A stretch of 64,000 bases of DNA from Nocardioides carbamazepini (GTDB lineage Bacteria > Actinomycetota > Actinomycetes > Propionibacteriales > Nocardioidaceae). This document shows positions 1 through 8,191 of the stretch, piece after piece. The position numbers and the translations under genes are program-made. The first letter of the stretch is position 1. Every line of letters starts with the position of its first letter. Where the stretch lies: NCBI RefSeq assembly GCF_024614185.1, contig NZ_JAHTLF010000023.1, positions 62,001-126,000 of the forward strand, written 5' to 3'. Under the pieces are notes generated by a model that did not search any database, was not told where the DNA came from, and was given only the letters and a program-made list of their open reading frames with translations.

Positions 1-50
1 GCAAGTCTGGTCGCCGCCGCGTCCTCACAGAACGAGGTTGTGGTTGGGTG

Positions 51-71
51 CTCACAAGGTTAGGTTGTGAG
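51..71. promoter_or_regulatory. Inverted repeat over the LysR gene start
   Basis: The arms CTCACAA (51-57) and TTGTGAG (65-71) flank a 7-base spacer, and the right arm contains the GTG start at 67. A perfect 7-bp dyad at a regulator's own start suggests autoregulation. It is not a textbook LysR T-N11-A box, so the binding protein is inferred. Confidence 0.4.
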
Positions 72-999
72 GGTGTTGGCTCCCCACGTACCCGATCTCC
101 GGGCGCTGGAGCTGCTCGTCGTCGTGGCGCGGACCGGCAGCCTCGGGGCCGCCGCGACGGAGCTCGGCATCAGCCAGCAGGCGGCCTCCTCGCGGGTGCG
201 GACCATGGAGGCGCTCGTCGGCGAGCCACTGGTCGCCCGCAGCAAGCGGGGGTCCGAGCTGACGCCGACCGGCGAGCTCGTCGTCCAGTGGGCCGACCGG
301 GTGCTCGACGCGGCGCAGGAGCTCGATGCCGGCATCGCCGCGCTACGGGCCGATCGGCGCGGTCATCTCGCCATCGCGGCCAGCCTCACGATCGCCGAGC
401 ACCTGCTGCCCGGCTGGATGGTCGGCCTGCGCACCCACCAGGTGCAGCGCGGCCAGCAGCCGACCGAGATCACCATGACCGCCACCAACACCGAGCGGGT
501 CACCGAGCTGGTGCAGGCCGGCGAGGTGGCGCTCGGCTTCGTCGAGGGTCCCGAGGCGCCGCGGGGACTGCGCCGGCGTCTCGTCGGCACCGACGAGCTG
601 CTGGTCGTCGTCGGTCCCGGTCACCCGTGGGCGCAGCGGTCCCGTCGGCGGGTGAGTGCCGAGACGCTCGCGGCCACGCCGCTCGTCGTCCGCGAGGCCG
701 GGTCGGGCACCCGCACCGTGCTGGAGCGGGCTCTCGCCGACCTGCCCCGCGCGACGCCGGTGCTCGAGCTGTCCAGCACGGCGGCGGTGCGTGCCGCCGT
801 CGCGGCCGGAGCGGGTCCGGCGGCCGTCGGTGCGCACGCGGTGCGCGACGACCTCGCCACCGGGCGGTTGGTGCGGGTCACCGTGACCGGACTCGACCTG
901 ACCCGCCACCTGCACGCGGTGTGGATGGGCGGCCCGCACCCGCCGGAGGGACCGGCGCGGGAACTGGTCGCCTGGGCGGCGCGGGGCGCTCGTAGCTGA
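67..999 (+). CDS. LysR family transcriptional regulator
   Basis: This is a 310-residue LysR-type regulator. The N-terminal winged helix-turn-helix is clear at about residues 10-70: the stretch GSLGAAATELGISQQAASSR is the usual LysR recognition region. An effector-binding periplasmic-protein-like domain fills the rest, about residues 95-300, and the length is normal. The GTG at 67 is chosen because it places the HTH at the usual distance from the N-terminus; an earlier start would be in another frame. LysR proteins usually control a divergent or adjacent gene. The gene to the left lies outside the window and the gene to the right (phhA) converges on it, so its target is probably off the left edge. 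The effector cannot be guessed. Confidence 0.88.
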   Translation: MRVLAPHVPDLRALELLVVVARTGSLGAAATELGISQQAASSRVRTMEALVGEPLVARSKRGSELTPTGELVVQWADRVLDAAQELDAGIAALRADRRGHLAIAASLTIAEHLLPGWMVGLRTHQVQRGQQPTEITMTATNTERVTELVQAGEVALGFVEGPEAPRGLRRRLVGTDELLVVVGPGHPWAQRSRRRVSAETLAATPLVVREAGSGTRTVLERALADLPRATPVLELSSTAAVRAAVAAGAGPAAVGAHAVRDDLATGRLVRVTVTGLDLTRHLHAVWMGGPHPPEGPARELVAWAARGARS

Positions 1000-1071
1000 C
1001 GGAACCGTCGTGGGACCGGCGGCAAGGTCAGGCGGTGGGGGAGTGGATCCGTCAGGTACGACCAGCCGGGG

Positions 1072-1968
1072 TCAGGCGTGGGCAGGTGTGCGCGCGAGGA
1101 TCGCGGCGATCGAGTCGTCGGTGCACTCGGCCCAGAAGGTGCCCACGACGTCCTCGAGCTGGGTGAACGAGTCCGCGACGTACAGGACGTCCTGGTAGTC
1201 GGTGATGTCGTAGAGCTGGGTGCCCATCGTGGCGATCTCGAGCGGCCGGATGGTCATCCCGCGGAACGCCTCGATCTCGCCGGGGGAGGACAGGATGCCG
1301 GCGCCGTAGGCCTTGAGCTCGCCGGCCTCCCAGAGCACCCCGAACTCGAGGGTGAACCAGAAGACCTTGCTGACGAACTCCAGCGCCTCGGTCGTCCGCA
1401 CCCGGCGCGAGGCCCGGCCGGCGAGCTCGTAGAGCGCGGTGAAGCGCGGGTTGGCCAGGGTGTTGCCGTGTCCCACCACCTCGTGCAGGACGTCCGGCTC
1501 GGGCGTGTAGAGCGGCACCGAGTGGTGGCGGACGTACTGGGTGGACCAGAAGGCCTTGTCGGCGAGGGAGCCGTAGAACTCGCGCAGCGGGACCAGGCCG
1601 GCGGCCGGTCGGTAGCTGAAGCCGGTCAGCGGCGCGAGCCACTCGTCGACCTCGGCCAGCTGGGGGATCCGGTCGATCGGCAGGCCCAGGGACTCCTTGC
1701 CGTCGAGGAACTCACGACAGCCGTACGCGCGGTGCTTGGTCACCAGTGCCTCGCTGACCACGCGCCACACCTCATGCTCCTCGTCGGTGTACTCGGCGGT
1801 GGGGCAGGGCCGGCCGGGACGCCAGTTGCTGGCGAGGGTGGCGAGGGCGTCGCGCCGGGCGCGGTACGCCGGGTCGGCGAAGCCGGGGTGGTCGGCGCCG
1901 AGATGGACCTTGAGCGAACCGTCCTCGTCGGCGGTCACGGGGGCGAAGTACTGGCCTTCCTCGAACAT
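1072..1968 (-). CDS. phhA: Phenylalanine 4-monooxygenase
   Basis: This 298-residue protein is an aromatic amino acid hydroxylase that turns phenylalanine into tyrosine with O2, non-haem iron and a pterin cofactor in the cytosol. The iron-binding facial triad is intact: H162 and H167 in LHEVVGHGN, and E208 in FWFTLEFG. Other family stretches are present, such as YTPEPDVLHE and a TMGTQLYDITDYQ segment near the C-terminus. It has the compact single-domain bacterial form, without the N-terminal ACT regulatory domain of animal enzymes. It is divergent from an Lrp/AsnC regulator 89 bases away, the common arrangement for a regulator sensing an amino acid. A pterin-4a-carbinolamine dehydratase partner is not in the window. 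Confidence 0.95.
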   Translation of the reverse strand: MFEEGQYFAPVTADEDGSLKVHLGADHPGFADPAYRARRDALATLASNWRPGRPCPTAEYTDEEHEVWRVVSEALVTKHRAYGCREFLDGKESLGLPIDRIPQLAEVDEWLAPLTGFSYRPAAGLVPLREFYGSLADKAFWSTQYVRHHSVPLYTPEPDVLHEVVGHGNTLANPRFTALYELAGRASRRVRTTEALEFVSKVFWFTLEFGVLWEAGELKAYGAGILSSPGEIEAFRGMTIRPLEIATMGTQLYDITDYQDVLYVADSFTQLEDVVGTFWAECTDDSIAAILARTPAHA

Positions 1969-2057
1969 GTCTGCAGTCTGAGATGCGGTCCATGAAATTG
2001 CGAGCAGGCTCGGACGTTTGGCTGCGATAGACGCTCAGATGTGGCAATCTGTCCGGC
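1969..2057. promoter_or_regulatory. Divergent phhA / Lrp control region
   Basis: These 89 bases lie between the divergent starts of phhA and the Lrp regulator and must hold both promoters. They include a locally AT-richer stretch (about 1990-2050). I cannot assign exact -10/-35 boxes or an Lrp site with confidence. Confidence 0.4.
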
Positions 2058-2489
2058 ATGGATGCCATCGACCGTGGAATCCTGGACGTCCTGCGAGCCG
2101 ACTCCCGGACCTCGATCCGCGAGGTCGCCGAGCGGCTCGGGATCAGCCGGGCAAGTGCCTACGCCCGGGTCAAGCGACTCGTCGACACCCGGGTCATCCG
2201 CGGCTTCACCATCGACGTGGACCACGCGGCCGTGGGGCTCGGCCTGCCGGCGTACATCCATGTCCGGATCAAGCAGAACACCTGGAAGTCGTTCCGCAAG
2301 AAGGCGTGGGCGCTCGAGGAGGCGGCCCACGTCGCGCTTGTCGCGGGCGACTTCGACTGCGTGATCCTGGTCCGGGCCCGCGACGCCGAGCACCTGCGCG
2401 AGCTGGTGCTGGAGCGGATCCAGGCGCTGCCCGAGGTGGTCGCGACCCAGACGGTGCTGGTGTTCGAGGAGCACGTCGGGCAGGCCTGA
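2058..2489 (+). CDS. Lrp/AsnC family transcriptional regulator
   Basis: This 143-residue protein has the standard Lrp/AsnC layout. An N-terminal helix-turn-helix lies at about residues 5-55 (IREVAERLGISRASAYARVK), and an RAM ligand-binding and oligomerisation domain follows at about 65-140. The N-terminus MDAIDRGILDVLRADSRTS is typical of the family, which supports the ATG at 2058. Such proteins usually respond to amino acids and often control the divergent gene. Here that is phenylalanine hydroxylase, so phenylalanine or tyrosine is the obvious candidate effector; this is inference from position only. Confidence 0.92.
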   Translation: MDAIDRGILDVLRADSRTSIREVAERLGISRASAYARVKRLVDTRVIRGFTIDVDHAAVGLGLPAYIHVRIKQNTWKSFRKKAWALEEAAHVALVAGDFDCVILVRARDAEHLRELVLERIQALPEVVATQTVLVFEEHVGQA

Positions 2490-2562
2490 GGGAGCGCTGC
2501 GCCGAGGCTTCCTCGGGGTGGGCGGCGCCTGCTGGGCCAACGGATGCGGCACGCTGGCGGTC

Positions 2563-3366
2563 ATGTCGCGTCCGCAGCGCCCCACCCCCGTCCGCACCGC
2601 CCTGGTCTTCGGCGGCTCCGAGGGGATCGGTCTCGCCATCGCCGAGCGCCTCGTCGCCGGTGGCGCGCGGGTCGTCGTCCTGTCGCGCTCGGAGGACAAG
2701 CTCGCCACGGCTCTGGCCCGCCTCGGGCCCGGCGCCGACGCCCGGTCGGTGGACGTCACGGACCCGGCCGCCGTCGCGGCCGTGGTCGACGCGCTGGTCG
2801 CCGAGGTCGGCGTACCGGATCTCGTGGTGACCACCGCCGGCTACGCCCGGCCGGGCTATCTCGACGAGCTGCCCGCGGACGACATCACCGGCATGGTCGC
2901 GACCAACCTGCTCGGCACCGTGCACGTGTGCCGCGCGGTCGTCCCGCACCTGCGTGCCGCCGGGGGCGGGACGATCGTCACGACGTCGTCGATGGCCGGA
3001 CTGGCGGGGGTCTTCGGCTACACGGTCTACAGCGCGACGAAGTTCGGCGTGATCGGCTTCTCCGAGGCGCTGCGTCGCGAGGTGCGGCCCTACGGCGTCA
3101 CGGTCAAGGTGCTCTGCCCGCCCAACACGCTCACCCCGGGATTCGCGGAGGAGAACCGCCACAAGCCCGCCGAGGTGCTCGCCGCCGAGGAGAGTGTCGC
3201 GACGCTCACGCCGGAGGCCGTCGCCGACGCGCTGCTCCGGGCGCTGCGGCGCCGGCGCGGCTTCCTCGTGGTGCCCGGGCGGGACAGCCGGCTCGCCGCG
3301 GTCGCGATCCGGTACCTGCCGGTCGTCGTGGACCGGGCGCTGCGCCGGCCGGGCCCCGCCACCTGA
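2563..3366 (+). CDS. SDR family oxidoreductase
   Basis: This is a 267-residue classical short-chain dehydrogenase/reductase. The nucleotide-binding turn is GGSEGIG (residues 17-23). The catalytic Ser (S142 or S143) and the YxxxK pair Y156/K160 in YTVYSATKFG are all present. A C-terminal extension with a hydrophobic RYLPVVVDRALRR tail is reminiscent of 3-ketodihydrosphingosine-reductase-like members, which dock on membranes; that sub-assignment is tentative. The ATG at 2563 is preferred over an in-frame GTG at 2518, because the extra 15 residues look like intergenic sequence and the Rossmann strand then starts at the usual place. It follows the Lrp gene by 73 bases on the same strand. Its substrate is unknown. 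Confidence 0.85.
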   Translation: MSRPQRPTPVRTALVFGGSEGIGLAIAERLVAGGARVVVLSRSEDKLATALARLGPGADARSVDVTDPAAVAAVVDALVAEVGVPDLVVTTAGYARPGYLDELPADDITGMVATNLLGTVHVCRAVVPHLRAAGGGTIVTTSSMAGLAGVFGYTVYSATKFGVIGFSEALRREVRPYGVTVKVLCPPNTLTPGFAEENRHKPAEVLAAEESVATLTPEAVADALLRALRRRRGFLVVPGRDSRLAAVAIRYLPVVVDRALRRPGPAT

Positions 3367-3543
3367 ACGACCGGTCGGTGCTGGCAGCGCTGCTGGCGGC
3401 CGGCGGCGACGGGCAGGCGCTGCTGAACGCGAGCCCACGTCTCTCCACAGGTGGGGCAAACGGGACGCGCTCGTGGCGTCTTCGTGTCGGACCTGTGTGT
3501 TCGGATGCATGGCATCAGGTCTGGCACCTCTCGGGAGGCTCGC

Positions 3544-4815
3544 ATGTCGCTCGCCACGCTCGCTCCGCCCCACCCGGTGGTGGCGTGCGCGAGCGAGGTC
3601 TGCGACGTGCTGGACCGGGTTGCGGACGTGCAACCGGTGTTCATGAGCGTCGCCGAGAAGGAGCAGGCGCTGCGCCAGTTCGCCCGCGCGAAGGCAAAGC
3701 TGGCCGAGGCGGAGGCACGGGTCCTGGCCGTCGGCGACGACATCGCCGCCGAGCACGGGGCTCATGACGTGGCGGCCTGGCTGGCCCACGCCACCCGGAC
3801 CGACCCCCGCACCGCCCGCGCCGAGCTCCACCTCGCCACGGCGCTGGAGCAGCACCCCGCGGTGGCAGCCGGGATGCGCGCCGGGACCGTCTCAGCAGCC
3901 CAGGCCCGGGTCATCACCACCGCGGTCGACGAGCTCCCCGCTGACCTCGGTCCCGTGCTGGCAGCCGAGGCCGAGGCGACGTTGATCGGGTACGCCGCCC
4001 ACCACCCGCCCCGCGACCTCAAACGGCTGGGCCAGCGGATCCTGGAAGTCGTCGCCCCCGACATCGCCGAGGCCGAGGACGGTCGACGGCTCGAGGACGA
4101 GGAACGACGAGCCCGCGTCAAGGCATCCCTACGCTTCCGCGATCTCGGGGACGGGACGACGCGGATGTGGGGGAGGCTGCCCACGCCGGTGGCGCAACGG
4201 TTGAAGCACTACCTCAACGCCTACGCCAACCCCCGCCACCGCGACGACCGTCCCGACCCTGGTCTCTCGACCAGTCACCCGGCCAATGAGCGGATGCCAC
4301 AGCACCGGGCCTACGCCCACGCGCTGGCCGCCCTGCTCGAGACCCTCGACCCCGACCAGCTCCCCGAGCACGGCGGAGACGCCACCACCGTCATCGTGAC
4401 CCTCACCCTCGCCCAACTGCTGGCCGACCTCGCCGCCGCCGGCGTGATCGCCGGCGACGGCGAAGAAGCCATCTCCGCGCAGGAAGCACGTCGGCTGGCC
4501 TGCCAGGCCTCGATCATCCCCGCCGTCCTCGGCGGTAAGGGCGAGGTCCTCGACCTCGGCCGACGGATGCGACTGTTCACCAAAGCCCAACGCCGCGCCC
4601 TACGCCTACGCGACCGACACTGCCGCGCCGAGGGCTGCTCGATCCCCGCCGCCTGGACCGAGGCCCACCACCTCACCCCCTGGTCCAACGGTGGATCCAC
4701 CGACCTCACCAACGCGATCAGCCTCTGCAACCACCACCATCACCGCATCCACGACCACACCCACACCCACGACCGCCTCCCCAACGGCGACATCCGCTTC
4801 CACCGACGCTGCTAG
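3544..4815 (+). CDS. DUF222 / HNH endonuclease (13E12 repeat family)
   Basis: This is a 423-residue member of the DUF222-HNH family that is abundant and multicopy in actinomycetes (the 13E12 repeat family of mycobacteria). The N-terminal DUF222 part is helical and rich in Ala, Glu and Arg. The C-terminal HNH nuclease domain is well preserved: a CRAEGC zinc-type pair, then EAHHLTPWSNGG and DLTNAISLCNHHHHRIHD. The ATG at 3544 is chosen because a GGGAGG ribosome site sits at 3533-3538, 5 bases upstream; an in-frame GTG at 3451 has no such site. These genes are often linked to mobile DNA, and an IS5-type remnant lies 570 bases downstream. The biological role is not established; nuclease activity is predicted from the motif. 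Confidence 0.9.
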   Translation: MSLATLAPPHPVVACASEVCDVLDRVADVQPVFMSVAEKEQALRQFARAKAKLAEAEARVLAVGDDIAAEHGAHDVAAWLAHATRTDPRTARAELHLATALEQHPAVAAGMRAGTVSAAQARVITTAVDELPADLGPVLAAEAEATLIGYAAHHPPRDLKRLGQRILEVVAPDIAEAEDGRRLEDEERRARVKASLRFRDLGDGTTRMWGRLPTPVAQRLKHYLNAYANPRHRDDRPDPGLSTSHPANERMPQHRAYAHALAALLETLDPDQLPEHGGDATTVIVTLTLAQLLADLAAAGVIAGDGEEAISAQEARRLACQASIIPAVLGGKGEVLDLGRRMRLFTKAQRRALRLRDRHCRAEGCSIPAAWTEAHHLTPWSNGGSTDLTNAISLCNHHHHRIHDHTHTHDRLPNGDIRFHRRC

Positions 4816-4882
4816 GGCGCGTGGATCAAGTCCGATCCGACCCGGATCAGTGGTGAGCGGAGCGTTGCAAGTCCCATCGTCA

Positions 4883-5386
4883 GTGGCGGAACGTAACCTC
4901 GGCCCGGTGGTAGGGAACGAGACAGGACGACCCCGAGTCGTGATGATGTGCGGGCCAGGTGGTGCTGGCAAGACCACCTACGCCAAGCGCCTGGAGCGCG
5001 AGGGCTGGACGCGCTTGTCGTTCGAGGTGGAGTTCTGGGATCGCGGAATCACGACGATGCCCTCCGCCGAGGTGGTCGCCGAGGTGGCAGCAGACCTGAA
5101 GGCGCGCTTGCTGCGCCAGGTCGCGGCGGGGAACGATGTCGTGCTCGACTTCGGATTCTGGCTCCGGCGACAACGCGATGAGTTCCGCGCACTGCTCGCA
5201 CCGCGGGGCATCGTGCCGGAGACTGTCTACATCGCGACGAGCCTTGAGACCATCCTGAGCCGGATCGGTGACCGACACGGCAGGCGGGCGGACGACTGGC
5301 CGCTCACCGAGCAGACGGCGACGGAGTACTTCGAGAGGTTCGAGCCGCCGACGCCCGCGGAGGGGCCGCTCGAGGTGGTCCGCTAG
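4883..5386 (+). CDS. P-loop ATP-binding protein (AAA_33-type kinase)
   Basis: This is a small P-loop protein of about 160 residues. A perfect Walker A motif (GPGGAGKTT) lies close to the N-terminus, followed by the stretch VVLDFGFWLRRQRDEF, where D and R residues typically mark AAA_33 / zeta-toxin-like small-molecule kinases. The fold resembles chloramphenicol phosphotransferase and gluconate-kinase-type enzymes; the substrate is unknown. The start is uncertain: GTG codons at 4883 and 4907 and ATGs at 4943 and 4946 all precede the P-loop, and none has a convincing ribosome site. The stop codon overlaps, in a CTAG palindrome, the stop of the transposase remnant on the other strand. This suggests the mobile-element insertion trimmed or landed exactly at this gene's end. 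Confidence 0.75.
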   Translation: MAERNLGPVVGNETGRPRVVMMCGPGGAGKTTYAKRLEREGWTRLSFEVEFWDRGITTMPSAEVVAEVAADLKARLLRQVAAGNDVVLDFGFWLRRQRDEFRALLAPRGIVPETVYIATSLETILSRIGDRHGRRADDWPLTEQTATEYFERFEPPTPAEGPLEVVR

Positions 5387-5542
5387 GCCGTGTGAGTCAC
5401 GTCGGTCTTGATCCAGGTCAGCGTGGCGGCGAGGGTGATCGCGGCACGGTAGGCGCGAGCCGTGTTGTCCGAGCGCATCGCGATGCCTCGCCATTGCTTG
5501 AGCTTGTTGAAGCACCGCTCGACGACATCGCGGCCCGGCGCG
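5383..5542 (-). pseudogene. IS5-family transposase C-terminal remnant
   Basis: About 52 codons on the minus strand encode only the tail of an IS5-type DDE transposase. The stretch GRDVVERCFNKLKQWRGIA has the conserved arrangement around the last catalytic Glu, followed by an AYRAAITLAATLTW helix and a stop at 5383-5385. Nothing upstream in this frame resembles the DDE core, because the sequence runs straight into the 3' end of the VOC gene at 5549. The element therefore lost its front two-thirds or more and cannot move on its own. No terminal inverted repeats were recognised. Confidence 0.82.
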
Positions 5543-5548
5543 GGTGTC

Positions 5549-5932
5549 TCAGGGCTGGTTGAGGAACCAGCGGTGCCCGAAGGGATCGCGGAACGACGCG
5601 ACCCGGCCGGCCGGGGGCGCGTCCTCGGGGCCGCGGTCGAGCGTCGTCCCCGCGGCGGTGACCCGCGCGCAGAGCCCGTCGACGTCGGGCACCGTGAGGT
5701 GGAGCGTGACCGGCAGGCCACGGTCGCCCCGGGGCGCCTCGGCGTGCAGCTGCGGGAACTCGTCGGACATCATCCAGCGGGCGCCGTCGACGGCGAGCTC
5801 GACATGACCGATCCGGCCGTCGGGCATCTCGATCGGGGCGTACACCACCTCGGCCCCGAGGACGTCGACGTACCACTCGATCGCGGCACGGGCGTCGCGG
5901 ACGTGGAGGTACGGCGTCAACTCGCTGGCCAT
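5549..5932 (-). CDS. VOC family protein (glyoxalase/bleomycin-resistance fold)
   Basis: This 127-residue protein has the vicinal-oxygen-chelate fold, with two beta-alpha-beta-beta-beta modules. It begins ELTPYLHVRDARAAIEWYVD and ends with a FRDPFGHRWFLNQ segment, both classic for the PhnB-like/glyoxalase superfamily. In PhnB-like members the metal-site positions are often incomplete, so a catalytic role is uncertain. The ATG at 5932 gives the normal N-terminus. The gene stops at 5549 right next to the transposase remnant but its C-terminus looks complete. It runs away from the DUF6458 gene, which ends a few bases upstream on the same strand. Substrate unknown. Confidence 0.88.
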   Translation of the reverse strand: MASELTPYLHVRDARAAIEWYVDVLGAEVVYAPIEMPDGRIGHVELAVDGARWMMSDEFPQLHAEAPRGDRGLPVTLHLTVPDVDGLCARVTAAGTTLDRGPEDAPPAGRVASFRDPFGHRWFLNQP

Positions 5933-5948
5933 GCCCCAGGATGGCCCA

Positions 5949-6155
5949 TCAGGCTCGGTCGTCGTAGTGGTGGACCGTCCGGTCGCGGCGCCACGGTGGC
6001 GCGACCACGAGGGAGAGGACGATCGCCAGTGCGCCGGCGACGATGAGGATGGTGCCGAGCAGGTCGTCGTTGACGTAGTCGATGTCGACCGTGATCACAT
6101 CCAGGGCCAGGATCAGGCCCAGGACGAGCAGGATGATGCCGAGTCCGATGTACAT
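5949..6155 (-). CDS. Small two-helix membrane protein (DUF6458-like)
   Basis: This 68-residue protein has two hydrophobic helices, at about residues 2-20 and 34-54, joined by a short acidic loop (DVITVDIDYVNDD) and followed by a basic tail (PWRRDRTVHH). This is the pattern of the DUF6458 family of small actinobacterial membrane proteins. A role is not known. It sits between the cardiolipin synthase gene, 61 bases upstream, and the VOC gene, 16 bases downstream, all on the minus strand, so co-transcription with cls is possible. Confidence 0.72.
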   Translation of the reverse strand: MYIGLGIILLVLGLILALDVITVDIDYVNDDLLGTILIVAGALAIVLSLVVAPPWRRDRTVHHYDDRA

Positions 6156-6216
6156 GCTCCTGCGGTGCCCGCAACGGGCGCCTCGATACGTCTAGCCCCG
6201 GCCCTCGCACCCTGCG

Positions 6217-7689
6217 CTACTGCAGCGCGGCGGTGAGCCGGGCCACGTTGTCGACGTACTTGGCGCCGGGGGAGCGCCCACCCCAGGCCTCGAGGGTCAG
6301 CTCCTTCGACAGGGAGCGGTAGGTGTCCTCGATGCGGCGCATCTTCGCGACCACAGCCGGGTCCGGCATCATCAGCGACACCTCGTAGTTGAGGGCGAAC
6401 GAGCGCATGTCCATATTGCTGGAGCCGACGACGGCGACCTGGTCGTCGATCGTGAAGTGCTTCGAGTGGAGGATGTACGGCGCCGGGTACAGGTGGATCC
6501 GCACGCCCGCCTCGAGCAGCGCCTTGTAGTACGACGCCTGCGCGTGCCCGACGAGGAACTGGTCGGACACCTCGCTGACGAAGAGCTCGACGTCGATGCC
6601 GCGCTCGGCGGCGGTGGTGACGGCGTACAGCAGCGACTCGTCGGGGACGAAGTACGGCGAGGTCAGCGAGATCCGCTCCGTCGCGGCGTAGAGCAACGTG
6701 GTGAACATCCGCAGGTTGTTCTCCGCGACCAGGCCGGGGCCGCTCGGCACCACCTGGCAGGGGACGTCGAAGACCTCCTCGGGGCGACGGTCCTGCTCGC
6801 CGTGGACGGCGACGAGGTCGACCACCTGGCCGGTCTCGACGTACCAGTCGGAGGCGAACACGGCGTTGAGCGCGCCGACGACCGGCCCCTCCAGCCGCAC
6901 CATCAGCTCCACCCACTCGCGGCCGAGCCGCTGGTTGGCGGGCTTGTTGTAGCAGGGCTCGGTGAGGTTGAGCGATCCGGTGAAGCCGACGCTGCCGTCG
7001 ACGACGAGGATCTTGCGGTGGTTGCGCAGGTCGGGACGGCGGAACCGGCCCTGGAGCGGCTTGATCGGCAGCATCGGGTGCCACGCGATCTTCGTGGCGC
7101 GCAGCCGCTTCACCATCGACCTGTAGCCCGGGATGCGGCGGGAGCCGATGTGGTCGAAGAGGAGGCGGACGTCGACGCCGCGCCCGGTCGCGCGGATCAT
7201 CGCCTGGAACACCGGGTCGGTCACGTCGTCCCAGGCGGTGATGTAGAACTGCACGTGCACGTGGCTGCGGGCCCGGTCGATCTCGCGGGCCATCTCGGTC
7301 ATCAGCGCGCGGTAGTCGGACCACAGCTCGACCTCGTTGCCGCCCGTGATCGGGAGCGCGCCGAGGCGCTGGTTGAGGGTGGCGACGCCGGACATGGACC
7401 TGGACAGCCGTGTGGTGTCGAAGGACAGCGGCAGCGCCTCGCTGCGCTCGCGGATGGCGGCGATCGCCGTGCGCTGGCGGCTGATCCGGCGGGCGCCGAG
7501 CCTGATCCGCCCGAACAGCAGGAAGATCGAGAACCCGATGATCGGCTCGATCAGGATCAGCAGCAGCCACGCCATGCCCGTCGACGGCTTCCGGTTGCCG
7601 GGGATGATCCCGAGTGCGGCGAGCCGCAGGACCATGTCGAGCCCGAAGATGATCCAGCCGAGCGTCGACGTCGGAACGAGCCAGTTCAT
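6217..7689 (-). CDS. cls: Cardiolipin synthase (phospholipase D family)
   Basis: This is a 490-residue membrane-bound cardiolipin synthase. Two N-terminal membrane helices (about residues 5-25 and 38-60) precede two phospholipase D domains. Both HKD motifs are intact: H224-K226-D231 in NHRKILVVDGS and H408-K410-D415 in LHSKHFTIDD. Each is followed by the usual Gly-Ser pair (GFTGS and VVGSSNMD). It makes cardiolipin by phosphatidyl transfer between glycerophospholipids. Length and order match bacterial ClsA-type enzymes. The start lies only 27 bases from the divergent nonapeptide-repeat gene, so the two promoters must overlap or one lies inside a coding region. Confidence 0.95.
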   Translation of the reverse strand: MNWLVPTSTLGWIIFGLDMVLRLAALGIIPGNRKPSTGMAWLLLILIEPIIGFSIFLLFGRIRLGARRISRQRTAIAAIRERSEALPLSFDTTRLSRSMSGVATLNQRLGALPITGGNEVELWSDYRALMTEMAREIDRARSHVHVQFYITAWDDVTDPVFQAMIRATGRGVDVRLLFDHIGSRRIPGYRSMVKRLRATKIAWHPMLPIKPLQGRFRRPDLRNHRKILVVDGSVGFTGSLNLTEPCYNKPANQRLGREWVELMVRLEGPVVGALNAVFASDWYVETGQVVDLVAVHGEQDRRPEEVFDVPCQVVPSGPGLVAENNLRMFTTLLYAATERISLTSPYFVPDESLLYAVTTAAERGIDVELFVSEVSDQFLVGHAQASYYKALLEAGVRIHLYPAPYILHSKHFTIDDQVAVVGSSNMDMRSFALNYEVSLMMPDPAVVAKMRRIEDTYRSLSKELTLEAWGGRSPGAKYVDNVARLTAALQ

Positions 7690-7716
7690 GGGCGCAGCCT
7701 ATGGAATCCTCGGCTC

Positions 7717-8121
7717 ATGACACCGCCAGACCAGAGCTTGTTCAGTCGTGTCGCCGGTGCCGTCACCGGCAAGGTCGTGGACGCGATGCCCGTCGAGGAG
7801 ATCCTCGAGCACGTCGACATCGACGCCGTCCTCGACCAGGTGGACGTCAACCACCTCCTCGATCGCGTCGACGTGAACCGCCTGCTGGACCGGGTCGACC
7901 TCGACCGGTTGCTCGCGCGCGCCGACGTCGAGGCCCTCGTCCAGCGCGCCGGGATCTCCGACATCGTCGCCGAGACGACGGGCGACCTCGCCGGTCGCAC
8001 GCTCGACGTCGCGCGCAGCCAGGTGGTGGGCCTGGACCGCGTCGTCAGCGGGTTCGTCGACCGACTGCTGCGCCGGCGCGGTCCGGCGCCGCTCGGTCCC
8101 GCCCTCCTGGTGGGCGAGTGA
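7717..8121 (+). CDS. Nonapeptide-repeat protein preceding an RDD protein
   Basis: This 134-residue protein has a central run of about six 9-residue repeats with consensus x-L-L-D-R-V-D-V-N, at about residues 27-82 (for example HLLDRVDVNRLLDRVDLD). A conserved-looking tail containing DVARSQVVGLDRVVSGFVDRLLRRR follows. No signal peptide or membrane helix is visible. The regular Leu and Asp spacing suggests a solenoid or an amphipathic membrane-surface structure. From memory, similar repeats occur next to or fused with RDD domains in actinomycetes, and an RDD protein is encoded 71 bases downstream. I therefore expect the pair to work together, but I know no function. The ATG at 7717 is the only start that excludes the cls promoter region. 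Confidence 0.7.
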   Translation: MTPPDQSLFSRVAGAVTGKVVDAMPVEEILEHVDIDAVLDQVDVNHLLDRVDVNRLLDRVDLDRLLARADVEALVQRAGISDIVAETTGDLAGRTLDVARSQVVGLDRVVSGFVDRLLRRRGPAPLGPALLVGE

Positions 8122-8191
8122 TGAATCACCCCACGAAGTTCCACGCCTCCTCCGCTGCGCTCCTCCGGCGCACAACTTCGCGGGGACCCCG

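Noticed and set aside
4691..4882. Kinase start at 4691
   Set aside because: The first 64 codons overlap the end of the DUF222 gene in another frame and are almost all Ser/Thr/Pro, so they are a shadow.
3544..5542. Prophage or integrative element
   Set aside because: No integrase, structural genes, attachment repeats or tRNA are seen. DUF222 plus a decayed IS is not enough for that call.
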